From: Anaerolineales bacterium
GTDB taxonomy: Bacteria; Chloroflexota; Anaerolineae; 4572-78; J111
NCBI GenBank assembly: GCA_020634935.1
Contig: JACKAT010000054.1
Span: 1-39,979 of the forward strand
DNA length: 39,979 nt
Reading direction: 5' to 3'
A program made the translations under genes and the position numbers. Each line of letters opens with the position of its first letter. The stretch's first letter is position 1. The notes beneath the pieces were generated by a model that had not been told where the DNA came from, searched no databases, and worked only from the letters and a program-made list of their open reading frames with translations. Of the stretch, positions 7,508 to 14,868 are shown one piece after another.

Positions 7508-8137
7508 ATGACCCAAATTTTACCGGCCCATTCTCCTCAAGCCCTAAAACTGGCCCGCCGGCTGCTGCGAGAGGGAGAAGTCGTGGCCCTGCCAACCGAT
7601 ACGGTCTACGGCCTGGGCGCCAACGCCTTCGAGCGCTTTGCCGTGCGCCAAATCTTTCAGCTCAAACAACGGCCGCCGGACAAGGCTATTCCGATTTTCA
7701 TCTACCAAATCGATGATCTCAACCTGGTAGCTCGTCACGTGCCGAACCGGGCCTGGCCGCTGCTGCAAAAATTTTGGCCCGGCCCGTTAACCGTAGTTTT
7801 GCCCAAAGTGGCGGCCCTGCCCGATGATGTAACCGTTGGACAGGATACAGTGGCCGTGCGTATTCCCGATCATCCTGTCAGCCTCGAATTGGTGATCAAA
7901 TTTGGCCGGCCGCTGGCCGTTACCAGCGCCAACCTGTCCGGCCAGCCGACGCCCCCCACGGCTCAAGGTGTGGCTGATCAGCTCGGGCCGGCCCTGCCGT
8001 TGGTCTTAGATGGCGGTCCCAGTCCGTCTAGCCAACCCTCGACCATTATTGATCTGAGTACTAACCCGCCGCGAGTCTTACGCCCGGGCCGGATATCTAT
8101 CGAGGTGTTAAAAACCTTTTTGCCCGATTTACAGTGA
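7508..8137 (+). CDS. tsaC: L-threonylcarbamoyladenylate synthase (TsaC/YrdC/Sua5 family)
   Basis: A 209-residue YrdC-domain protein. It makes threonylcarbamoyl-AMP from threonine, bicarbonate and ATP for the t6A37 modification of ANN-decoding tRNAs. Visible motifs are LPTDTVYGLGANA, KQRPPDKAIPI, the VTSANLSGQPTP loop and STIIDLS. It has the short YrdC-only architecture with no C-terminal Sua5 domain. The frame could begin at TTG 7505, but the adjacent ATG 7508 follows AGAGGA and is preferred. Its TGA stop is in the same frame as the following glycosyltransferase, whose start lies about 12 nt on, so the two are tightly coupled. Confidence 0.94.
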   Translation: MTQILPAHSPQALKLARRLLREGEVVALPTDTVYGLGANAFERFAVRQIFQLKQRPPDKAIPIFIYQIDDLNLVARHVPNRAWPLLQKFWPGPLTVVLPKVAALPDDVTVGQDTVAVRIPDHPVSLELVIKFGRPLAVTSANLSGQPTPPTAQGVADQLGPALPLVLDGGPSPSSQPSTIIDLSTNPPRVLRPGRISIEVLKTFLPDLQ

Positions 8138-8149
8138 GGGAGACCGAAG

Positions 8150-9283
8150 ATTAATTCCTTCACGTCTTCTACCCGCCTCACCCTTGGTATTGACGCCAGC
8201 CGGGCGGCTCGAGCCCGGCGCACCGGCACTGAGACCTATTCACTGGAAATCATCAAAGCGCTGGCTAAATGCGCCCCCAAGCAGCTGCGATTGCGCCTAT
8301 ATACCCCTCACCCGCCTCAGCACACCGACTGGCCCACCTCGGCTCAGGTGGAAACACGGGTTGTCCCCTGGCCGCGTTTGTGGACACACCTGCGGCTGGC
8401 GGCTGAACTCCGGCAGCACCCGCCCGATCGGCTGTTTGTGCCGGCTCATGTTTTGCCGCTATATTGTCCCGTTCCGGCGGTGGTCACCGTTCATGATTTG
8501 GGCTACAAACATTATCCCGCCGCCCACCGTTCGTTTGATCGCTGGTATCTGGATTGGACTACCCGCCGGCACACTCGCGTTGCCCAGCACATCCTGGCCG
8601 ACTCGCAGGCTACCAAGCAAGACCTGATCGACTTCTACCGGGCCGATCCGCAGCGCATCAGCGTCGTTTACCTGGGCCGGGATGAAAGCCTGACTCGCGT
8701 GGCTGATCCCCTTATAATAGAAAGAACTAAAGCCAAATACGGCGTCGATGGTGACTATTTGCTCTATCTCGGGACGCTGCATCCCCGTAAAAATCTGGTG
8801 CGACTGATCGAGGCATTCCAACTGGCCAGGCCGCAGCTTCCGCCTACCCTCAAGCTGGTCATCGCCGGCCAGAAGGGCTGGCTGTACGATGAAATTTTTG
8901 CCCGGGCGCAAAGTTTGGGCCTGACCGGCCACATTCTCTTCCCCGGCTACGTTGACGATGCCGATAAGCCCGCTTTGCTGTCGGGGGCGCGGGCGTATAT
9001 TTTTCCTTCACTGTACGAGGGGTTTGGCCTGCCGGTATTAGAAGCGATGACCTGCCAGACGCCGGTCTTAACCAGCCGCGTCTCGTCCCTGCCAGAGGTG
9101 GCCGGTGACGCCGCCCTGCTGATCGATCCCCACTCGTCTGATGATATTGCCGCCGGACTGGTTCGCCTGGTCGGCGACGCCGCCCTGCGTCACCGGCTTG
9201 TTGAACAAGGGTTGAAGCAGATCGAGAAGTTTTCATGGGATAAAGCCGCCAAACAGATTTTGGAGATTTTGGCAAAATGCTAA
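8150..9283 (+). CDS. GT4 family glycosyltransferase with apparent ATT start
   Basis: About 377 residues of a GT-B fold, GT4-type glycosyltransferase using an NDP-sugar donor. The N-terminal LGIDASRAARARRTGTETYS block aligns with the MRIGIDARLVYYNPAGIGEY start of the paralog at 24905. The C-terminal domain has LGTLHPRKNLVRLIEAF and the EGFGLPVLEAM E-x7-E motif. The first ATG in frame (8291) would remove the conserved N-terminal strand. Upstream of it, back to the tsaC stop, there is no ATG, GTG or TTG. ATT at 8150, 8 nt after GGGAG, is the best candidate start; a sequencing error or readthrough from tsaC are alternatives. It overlaps the next gene by 7 nt. Confidence 0.82.
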   Translation: MNSFTSSTRLTLGIDASRAARARRTGTETYSLEIIKALAKCAPKQLRLRLYTPHPPQHTDWPTSAQVETRVVPWPRLWTHLRLAAELRQHPPDRLFVPAHVLPLYCPVPAVVTVHDLGYKHYPAAHRSFDRWYLDWTTRRHTRVAQHILADSQATKQDLIDFYRADPQRISVVYLGRDESLTRVADPLIIERTKAKYGVDGDYLLYLGTLHPRKNLVRLIEAFQLARPQLPPTLKLVIAGQKGWLYDEIFARAQSLGLTGHILFPGYVDDADKPALLSGARAYIFPSLYEGFGLPVLEAMTCQTPVLTSRVSSLPEVAGDAALLIDPHSSDDIAAGLVRLVGDAALRHRLVEQGLKQIEKFSWDKAAKQILEILAKC

Positions 9284-10041
9284 GCCAAACCCCGCCGACA
9301 GCCACTATCCTCAGCGTCAAAATCCATGCCTTGACCAACGCCCAGACGTTGGCCCTGATCGAGCAGTTCGTCGCCAGCGGTCGACCTCACCAGTTGACCA
9401 CGACGAACCCCGAGTTTGTGATCGAAGCCCAGCACGATGAGGAGTTTCGCCGTATCATCAATAACGCGGCGCTTTCCCTGCCGGATGGGATCGGCCTGTT
9501 GAAAGCGGCTCGTTTCTTGGGCGCCACTCCGCTGCCGGAACGCGTCGCCGGGTCTGATCTGGTCAGCCGGCTGGCCGAATTATCACACCGGCAGGGTTAT
9601 CGCATATTTTTCTTGGGCGCGCAGCCAGGCGTGGCCGAGCAGGCTATCGCCAACCTCAAACACCGTTACCCGCAGCTCCAAGTAGCCGGCTGTTACGCCG
9701 GATCGCCCGACCCGGAGGAAAATGAAGCGCTGCTTCAACGTATTCTACCCACCAAGCCTGACATCTTGCTTGTGGCTTACGGTCATCCTAACCAGGATAA
9801 ATGGATCGACCGCAACTTAGAGCGACTCCAAATTCCGGTCTGTATCGGCGTGGGCGGCTCGTTCGATTTCTTGGCCGGGACCTCGAAACGCGCCCCGCGT
9901 TGGCTGCAGCAGTTACATTTGGAATGGCTGCACCGCTTAATTACCCAGCCCTGGCGCTGGCGTCGCGTCTGGAATGCTGTGGTTTACTTTAGCTGGCTGG
10001 TACTGGCTAGCAAACTGCGCGGCGTCACCGGACGTTATTGA
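9277..10041 (+). CDS. WecG/TagA/CpsF family glycosyltransferase (GT26)
   Basis: A 254-residue protein of the GT26 family, whose members add N-acetylmannosamine or related sugars to undecaprenyl-linked intermediates in teichoic acid, enterobacterial common antigen or capsule synthesis. Motifs are TTNPEFV, the SLPDGIGLL active-site loop, ERVAGSDL, FLGAQPGVAEQA, and GVGGSFDFLAG followed by KRAPRW. The Arg-rich C-terminus (WRWRRVW) would suit membrane association. The start codon overlaps the end of the GT4 gene, so they are co-translated; the two may act on the same lipid-linked glycan. The exact acceptor cannot be read from the sequence. Confidence 0.9.
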   Translation: MLSQTPPTATILSVKIHALTNAQTLALIEQFVASGRPHQLTTTNPEFVIEAQHDEEFRRIINNAALSLPDGIGLLKAARFLGATPLPERVAGSDLVSRLAELSHRQGYRIFFLGAQPGVAEQAIANLKHRYPQLQVAGCYAGSPDPEENEALLQRILPTKPDILLVAYGHPNQDKWIDRNLERLQIPVCIGVGGSFDFLAGTSKRAPRWLQQLHLEWLHRLITQPWRWRRVWNAVVYFSWLVLASKLRGVTGRY

Positions 10042-10045
10042 AAAT

Positions 10046-10093
10046 AGCTGACAGTCTCGTTTGGCTAGTAAGTGCGCCAACTGACTGTCACCT
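10046..10093. repeat. REP-like inverted repeat after wecG-like gene
   Basis: AGCTGACAGTC (10046-10056) and GACTGTCACCT (10083-10093) form an 11-bp imperfect inverted repeat (one mismatch). The right arm is identical to the right inner arm of the REPIN/MITE-like element at 12932-13013. The remainder of the 10042-10336 spacer holds a terminator, a small inverted repeat GATAAG/CTTATC (10201-10223) and an AAACTCTA microrepeat near 10300. Confidence 0.55.
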
Positions 10094-10119
10094 CAATCTG
10101 ATAAATTCTACTGTACCAA

Positions 10120-10146
10120 AGGACAGGGTTTGAACCTGTCCTTTTT
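10120..10146 (+). terminator. Terminator of the tsaC-GT4-GT26 operon
   Basis: AGGACAGG (10120-10127), loop GTTTGAA, CCTGTCCT (10135-10142), followed by a T tract to 10146. Confidence 0.9.
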
Positions 10147-10336
10147 ATTTGGGGTCACTCTGAGCCATAGCCCGATGCGATAAAAGCCAATTTTTGTTAC
10201 GATAAGTTCAAATTCATCTTATCACCATTCACCCCATTACCCGACTAAAAATTCAGCCTATTACGACTACCCGCTCCACCAACTCAACGAGCTCTATAAA
10301 CTCTAAAAACTCTATGAACTAACAGGGAGATCAATT

Positions 10337-11065
10337 ATGACCTTGAACAATCAACCCCAAACCGCCCTCATCACCGGCGCATCGCGCGGTCTGGGGTTAG
10401 CCCTGGCTCGATACCTGGCCCAACATCATTGGCAGTTGCTCATCGATGCCCGGGGTGAAGCTGCACTGCGACAGGTGGAGAGGGAACTAGCTCAGCTCAC
10501 CAGAGTCATCGCCATTCCGGGCGACATTACGTCCGAGACTCATCGCCGGGCGCTGGCCCACGCGGCCGAGTCGCTGGGCGGCTTAGACGCCGTGATCAAC
10601 AACGCCAGTATCTTAGGCCCCAGCCCCCAACCGCATCTGCTCGACTATCCCCTGGAGGTATTGGAGCAGGTTTATCAGGTTAACGTTTTGGCCCCGTTAG
10701 GCGTTTTGCAAGCGGTGCAATCGACTTTGAAGCCGGGGATGCGCATTCTCAATATCACCAGCGATGCCGGAGTGGAAGATTATCCGGGGTGGGGTGGTTA
10801 TGGGTCTAGCAAAGCCGCTTTGGAACAGCTTTCCGCCATCCTGGCTGCCGAAAAGCCGGAATGGCGGGTTTACTGGGTTGATCCTGGCGACATGCGGACT
10901 CAGATGCATCAGGAAGCCTTTCCCGATGAAGATATCAGCGATCGCCCGCTGCCGGAGGAGAGCGTCCCCGGCCTCATCGAGCTATTAAGTGGGGAGCTGC
11001 CTAGCGGCCGCTATCGAGCCCAAGAGGTAGGTGCGGTGAGTTTGGCTGCTATTCAAGAAGGTTAA
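10337..11065 (+). CDS. SDR family oxidoreductase
   Basis: A 242-residue classical short-chain dehydrogenase/reductase. It has the Rossmann glycine motif TGASRGLGLALARYL at the N-terminus, NNAS after beta-4, the catalytic Ser (NITSDAG) and YxxxK as YGSSK, and a PGDM segment after beta-6. It probably uses NAD(P)H; the substrate is not predictable. AGGGAG precedes the ATG at 7 nt. The QueA-like gene follows after 18 nt, so the two are probably one operon. Confidence 0.88.
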   Translation: MTLNNQPQTALITGASRGLGLALARYLAQHHWQLLIDARGEAALRQVERELAQLTRVIAIPGDITSETHRRALAHAAESLGGLDAVINNASILGPSPQPHLLDYPLEVLEQVYQVNVLAPLGVLQAVQSTLKPGMRILNITSDAGVEDYPGWGGYGSSKAALEQLSAILAAEKPEWRVYWVDPGDMRTQMHQEAFPDEDISDRPLPEESVPGLIELLSGELPSGRYRAQEVGAVSLAAIQEG

Positions 11066-11083
11066 GGCGAAGGAAAAATAATA

Positions 11084-12280
11084 ATGAAAACAAATAGTTT
11101 CGTAAGCGAGTTATCATTGTTCGATTTGGTCGAGGCTCAGACTCCGGCGGGAGTCTTGGCGGCGGTCCAGACTAATTTGAACAGCTATAAAATGAGTGAC
11201 AAGACTACCCTGGCGACGAGATCAGCCGCTTCGTTTGACTTTCAACTTCCCCCTGAATTGGAGGCGAGCGAACCACCGGAAGCGCGGGGGCTGGCTCGCG
11301 ATGAGGTTCGGCTGTTAGTGTCTGACCCTACCACAGACCAGATTAGCCATACCCTATTTCGCCACTTACCCGATTTTCTGGCGGCAGGCGATGTGGTGGT
11401 CATTAATACCAGCGGCACGCTCAACGCGGCGGTGACGGGCACTCGGGCCGACGGCAGCGCCGTTGAAATCCATCTTTCGACTCACTTACCGGCCGACTTA
11501 TGGCTGGTCGAGGTTCGCCGGCCGGATGAGAAGGCCAGCCGGCCCTTTTACCAGGCTGCGCCGGGCGAAACCATTGCGTTGCCGGCGGGAGGCTCAGTTA
11601 CGCTGCACACCGCTTATCGCCGCGAGCAGCGAACTCAGCCTGAGGCTAAAGTCCGGCTATGGGTTGCGACCCTAAATCTCCCTGCCCCATTAAATGACTA
11701 CCTGGCCGACCACGGATTTCCTATCCGTTACGGGTACGTCAAACAAGCCTGGCCACCACACTATTACCAAACCGTTTATGCCACCGAACCAGGCAGCGCC
11801 GAGATGCCGTCGGCTGGCCGGGCGTTCACCCCGGAATTGATTACCCGGCTGGTAGCGAAAGGCGTGCAGATCGCGCCCTTGATATTGCATACCGGCGTCG
11901 CCAGCTTGGAAAGCCACGAACCGCCGTATGAGGAGTTTTATCGCGTTCCGGCCGAGACGGCTCAGGTGGTCAATACAGCTCGCGCGGCGGGCAAACGGGT
12001 AGTAGCGGTGGGGACTACGGTGGTTCGTGCTCTGGAAACGGTAACCGATGGAACCGGCGTCACTCACCCCGGCGAGGGGTGGACCCGGCTGGTCATTACA
12101 CCGGAGGTCCGGCTGCGGGCGGTCAACGGTCTGTTGACCGGCTTTCACGAGCCTCATGCGTCGCACCTGCACATGCTGCAAGCCCTGGCCGCTGCACGTC
12201 ATATCGAATTGACGTATCACGAAGCTTTAACTCAGCGGTATCTGTGGCATGAATTTGGGGATATGCATCTAATTTTCTAG
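11084..12280 (+). CDS. QueA-like S-adenosylmethionine:tRNA ribosyltransferase-isomerase family protein
   Basis: A 398-residue member of the QueA family. QueA transfers and isomerises the ribosyl group of SAM onto preQ1-tRNA to give epoxyqueuosine. The family core is recognisable: FDFQLPPELEASEP at the N-terminus, YQTVYATEPGSAEMPSAGRAFTPEL, ILHTGV, LLTGFHEP and a C-terminal RYLWHEFGDMHLIF. Several usually invariant QueA segments are altered, for example PTAGLHFT reads PSAGRAFT and FHLPKSTL reads FHEPHASHL. About 36 extra N-terminal residues precede the QueA-like start; an internal Met at 11192 lacks a ribosome-binding site, while the ATG at 11084 has AAGGA. It may be a QueA paralog with another substrate. 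Confidence 0.75.
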   Translation: MKTNSFVSELSLFDLVEAQTPAGVLAAVQTNLNSYKMSDKTTLATRSAASFDFQLPPELEASEPPEARGLARDEVRLLVSDPTTDQISHTLFRHLPDFLAAGDVVVINTSGTLNAAVTGTRADGSAVEIHLSTHLPADLWLVEVRRPDEKASRPFYQAAPGETIALPAGGSVTLHTAYRREQRTQPEAKVRLWVATLNLPAPLNDYLADHGFPIRYGYVKQAWPPHYYQTVYATEPGSAEMPSAGRAFTPELITRLVAKGVQIAPLILHTGVASLESHEPPYEEFYRVPAETAQVVNTARAAGKRVVAVGTTVVRALETVTDGTGVTHPGEGWTRLVITPEVRLRAVNGLLTGFHEPHASHLHMLQALAAARHIELTYHEALTQRYLWHEFGDMHLIF

Positions 12281-12326
12281 CTTTGCGCCACCGGGGAAGG
12301 GGCATCATCCCAGCCCAATGGGCTTC

Positions 12327-12354
12327 AACGCCAACACTTGCGTTGGCGTTTTTT
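12327..12354 (+). terminator. Terminator after the QueA-like gene
   Basis: AACGCCAA (12327-12334), loop CACTTGCG, TTGGCGTT (12343-12350), then T to 12354. Confidence 0.9.
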
Positions 12355-12437
12355 ATGGCATTGGCCGCCGTTACGGTCTTTACAGCGATTGATCCGCCTT
12401 CAGTGTCGAAATGCCGCCAGTCAATCATAGGGAGTGC

Positions 12438-12683
12438 GCAGAATGGTCCGTTTTGCGAGAATTCGTAGGGTGCTGCACGCAGAAGGGTTCATTTGGTGAG
12501 AATTCATATGATGCTGCACGCAGAATGGTTCATTTGGCGAGAATTCATATGATGCTGCACGCAGAATGGTTCATTTGGCGAGAATTCATATGATGCTGCA
12601 TGCAGAATGGTTCATTTGGCGAGAATTCGTAGGGTGCTGCATGCAGAATGGTTCATTTGGCGAGAATTCGTAGGGTGCTGAGC
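12438..12683. repeat. Six tandem copies of a 41-bp repeat
   Basis: Units begin at 12438, 12479, 12520, 12561, 12602 and 12643, each starting GCAGAA(T/G)GGT and containing GAGAATTC, and each ending near GGTGCTGCAC, ATGCTGCAC or a close variant. The last unit ends diverged, and a degenerate fragment follows. Units 3 and 4 differ by one base. Unit junctions form the palindrome CTGCATGCAG or CTGCACGCAG. The period is not a multiple of three and no coding function is supported; it looks like a minisatellite. The repeats are contiguous rather than separated by unique spacers, so this is not CRISPR. Confidence 0.93.
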
Positions 12684-12824
12684 TCAGAAAGGTTCGAAGG
12701 CTTCAATCAGTCACCCCATCCCTTAGCTCGTTAAGAACCAGGTCACAAAGTTCAATAATCTCATCGTAATATGGGAGCAGGTTTAGGCGGCCAGCTTATG
12801 GGACTCTCATTTAGTGAGAATAAA

Positions 12825-12877
12825 AAGACCTCTCAATCTGACGCCTCGAAACCAAGGCTGTCGAGAAAGGAGGTCTT
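12825..12877. repeat. Nested inverted repeat of unknown origin
   Basis: AAGACCTC (12825-12832) pairs with GAGGTCTT (12870-12877), and inside it CTCGA (12845-12849) pairs with TCGAG (12861-12865). A small TCTCA/TGAGA hairpin lies just left (12805-12819). It could be the end of a decayed mobile element or a structured RNA; no gene is seen around it. Confidence 0.5.
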
Positions 12878-12902
12878 GAGTTTTGCTGAGTTTGACATCA
12901 GT

Positions 12903-13031
12903 AGGACTTACGCAGTTGGGTGTAACGAACCAGGTGACAGTCACTTTTGGCCGAGAATGAACGCCCGTTTAGCCCAAATAGATCGATTTATCGCACCTAA
13001 GTGACTGTCACCTTTTGAACTGCGTAACTTC
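12903..13031. mobile_element. REPIN/MITE-like nested palindromic element
   Basis: The outer arms TTACGCAGTT (12908-12917) and AACTGCGTAA (13018-13027) are perfect inverted repeats. The inner arms AGGTGACAGTCACTT (12932-12946) and AAGTGACTGTCACCT (12999-13013) are a perfect 15-bp inverted repeat, and each contains its own small palindrome GTGAC-n-GTCAC. The left end TAGGACTTACGCAGTT resembles terminal inverted repeats of known insertion sequences. It is about 130 bp with no coding capacity, so a non-autonomous element, or a pair of REP sequences spread by a transposase elsewhere, is inferred. Confidence 0.65.
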
Positions 13032-13034
13032 TAA

Positions 13035-13105
13035 TCAGGATGAATAGACAGGATTTACAGGATTTTCAAGATAAAACAAGTAATCTTGTTAATTCTGTCT
13101 AAATC
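13035..13105. repeat. ATCCTGT-type interspersed repeat with internal symmetry
   Basis: Contains ACAGGATTTACAGGATTTTCAA-type direct microrepeats, plus AGACAG (13046-13051) paired with CTGTCT (13095-13100) and CAAGAT (13067-13072) paired with ATCTTG (13083-13088). The 'aatcctgtaaatcctgtc' wording is a common interspersed repeat style in environmental bacterial genomes. It ends 36 nt before the metK stop. Confidence 0.5.
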
Positions 13106-13140
13106 AACGTAACAACTTGGAGTACTTTGATAGCCGGGGG

Positions 13141-14352
13141 TTACAAACCCGCCGCAGCTTTCAACTCGTCAGCTTTGTTGGTGCGCTCCCACGGCAGGTC
13201 AAGATCGACGCGGCCGAAGTGGCCGTAAGCGGCTGTTCCTCGGTAGATGGGGCGGCGCAGATTCAGATCGCGAATGATCGCGCCGGGGCGCAGGTCGAAC
13301 TGCTCGGCAATCAGTTGGGCGGTTTTGTTGTCATCGATTTTACCGGTGCCGAAGGTTTCGACGTTGATGCTTAACGGGCGAGCCACGCCAATGGCATAGG
13401 CGATCTGGACCTCGCAGCGGTCGGCGATACCGGAGGCGACGATGTTTTTGGCCACCCAGCGAGCGGCGTAGGCCGCGCTGCGGTCGACTTTGGTGCAATC
13501 TTTGCCGCTAAACGCGCCGCCGCCGTGGCGGCCCATCCCGCCGTACGTATCGACAATAATTTTGCGACCGGTCAAGCCGGCGTCGCCCATCGGGCCGCCG
13601 ACCACAAAGCGGCCGGTGGGGTTGGTGAAAATGCGCAGGTCGTCGCTGAGCATATCGGCTGGCAGCACCGGGTTGATGACATGCTCGATCAGGCTGCTGC
13701 GAATATCTTCCTGGCTAATTTCAGGGGCGTGTTGGGTGCTGAGCAGCACGGTATGGATCCGTTTAGGCTGGCCATATTCATACTCGACGGTAACCTGACT
13801 TTTGCTATCGGGGCGCAGCCAGGGCAAGGTGCCATCTTTGCGCACGTCGGCCATGCGTTTGACCAGTTGGTGGGCGTAGAAAATGGGCATCGGCATGAGG
13901 GTTTCAGTCTCATTGCAGGCAAACCCGAACATCATCCCCTGGTCGCCGGCGCCAACCGCTTCGATTTCATCCTCGCTCATTTGGCCTTCTTTGGCTTCTT
14001 TGGCTTTGTCAACACCCATAGCGATATCAGGGCTTTGGGCGGCAATGGCTAATTGAACGCCGCAGGTATTTCCATCGAATCCCTTTTCGCTGCAATCAAA
14101 GCCGATGTCATTGATCACGCTGCGGACCAGCTTATCGAAATCGACAAAGCCTGAGGTCGTAATTTCACCCAGCAGCATCACGAAACCGGTCTTAATAGCG
14201 GTTTCACAGGCGACCCGGGAATAGGGGTCTTGTTCCATCAGGGCGTCCAGGACAGCATCGCTGATCTGGTCGCACATTTTATCAGGGTGGCCCTCCGACA
14301 CCGACTCGCTCGTAAAGAGCAAACTGGGGGAAGTCATAAATGTTGTACTCAT
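13141..14352 (-). CDS. metK: S-adenosylmethionine synthetase
   Basis: A 403-residue methionine adenosyltransferase that makes SAM from methionine and ATP. It has SEGHPDK with the catalytic His, the GAGDQG loop, and GGGAFSGKD, with a normal length and a complete C-terminus. AAGGAG precedes the ATG at 7 nt. It is the last gene of the minus-strand methyl-cycle cluster: mtnA, PfkB kinase, ahcY, membrane protein, metK. A 17-bp imperfect hairpin sits in the spacer upstream. Confidence 0.97.
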   Translation of the reverse strand: MSTTFMTSPSLLFTSESVSEGHPDKMCDQISDAVLDALMEQDPYSRVACETAIKTGFVMLLGEITTSGFVDFDKLVRSVINDIGFDCSEKGFDGNTCGVQLAIAAQSPDIAMGVDKAKEAKEGQMSEDEIEAVGAGDQGMMFGFACNETETLMPMPIFYAHQLVKRMADVRKDGTLPWLRPDSKSQVTVEYEYGQPKRIHTVLLSTQHAPEISQEDIRSSLIEHVINPVLPADMLSDDLRIFTNPTGRFVVGGPMGDAGLTGRKIIVDTYGGMGRHGGGAFSGKDCTKVDRSAAYAARWVAKNIVASGIADRCEVQIAYAIGVARPLSINVETFGTGKIDDNKTAQLIAEQFDLRPGAIIRDLNLRRPIYRGTAAYGHFGRVDLDLPWERTNKADELKAAAGL

Positions 14353-14391
14353 AGAATTTCTCCTTAAATGGGTGGTAATTTTTCAGTAGAC

Positions 14392-14437
14392 CAGGTGACT
14401 GGCCCTTTAACCAACAAGCCAAAGGGCCAGTCGCCTG
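14392..14437. repeat. Long hairpin between the small membrane protein gene and metK
   Basis: CAGGTGACTGGCCCTTT (14392-14408) and AAAGGGCCAGTCGCCTG (14421-14437) form a 17-bp stem with one mismatch and a 12-nt loop. No T tract follows directly on the minus strand. It lies in the 102-nt spacer upstream of metK and could be a processing, attenuation or mRNA-stability element. Confidence 0.7.
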
Positions 14438-14454
14438 AATAGTTACAATTCATC

Positions 14455-14868
14455 TTAAAAACCGGTATCGGCGGCAATACCGAATACAACCAGGGCAATA
14501 TAAAAGCCCACAAAGATCAAAAGCAGCAGCAGAATGACCCCCCCAGCCCCAATGCTCAACCAGGACAACTGGCGGGTCCGCTCCGGATTAAGCGAGTCTT
14601 TGGCCGAAACTAAGCCCACTATCCCCAAGATAATGGGCAGCAACGGCATACAGTATTGACCCACCCCCAACGTAGCGCAGGACAGCAGTGTCACACCGCC
14701 AACTACCACGCCGATAAAAGCCACAAGATCGTAACTATTACCCTGAAAAATTTTACCTCCGGAGCCTGATGGGGCCGACTCCGGCTCTGATGGCGTTGAT
14801 GGTTTAGGGATAGGTAATGAGTCTTCGGTTGTGAAATCAAAGTCGTTTGGCATAATCGCTAAAACCAT
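14455..14868 (-). CDS. Small membrane protein of unknown function in the methyl-cycle cluster
   Basis: 137 residues: a hydrophilic Pro/Ser-rich N-terminus of about 45 residues (PIPKPSTPSEPESAPSGSGG), two to three membrane segments (around residues 48-85 and 105-132) and a short tail. A Cys-containing hydrophobic segment with GQYCMPLLPIILGIVG followed by a SAKDSLNPERTRQLSWLSIGAGG loop resembles the DUF4190-type small membrane proteins, with low confidence. ATG at 14868 lies inside the 3' arm of a perfect hairpin and has no clear ribosome-binding site; ATG at 14853 is an alternative. It sits between ahcY and metK with the same orientation. Confidence 0.7.
   Translation of the reverse strand: MVLAIMPNDFDFTTEDSLPIPKPSTPSEPESAPSGSGGKIFQGNSYDLVAFIGVVVGGVTLLSCATLGVGQYCMPLLPIILGIVGLVSAKDSLNPERTRQLSWLSIGAGGVILLLLLIFVGFYIALVVFGIAADTGF

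Noticed and set aside
12411..12593. 60-codon ORF within the 41-bp tandem repeats
   Set aside because: The repeat period is not a multiple of three and no protein-like signature is seen; it is an ORF by chance of the repeat.
12438..12683. CRISPR array
   Set aside because: Units are contiguous with no unique spacers and no cas genes are in the window.
12703..12795. Minus-strand 31-codon open stretch reading YYDEIIELCDLVLNEL near its end, possibly a transposase C-terminal remnant
   Set aside because: It is short, has no start codon, and the resemblance to IS630-type C-termini is weak; kept out of the feature list.
12771..13004. Plus-strand 77-codon ORF
   Set aside because: It runs through two palindromic elements, has no ribosome-binding site, and shows no protein-like composition.
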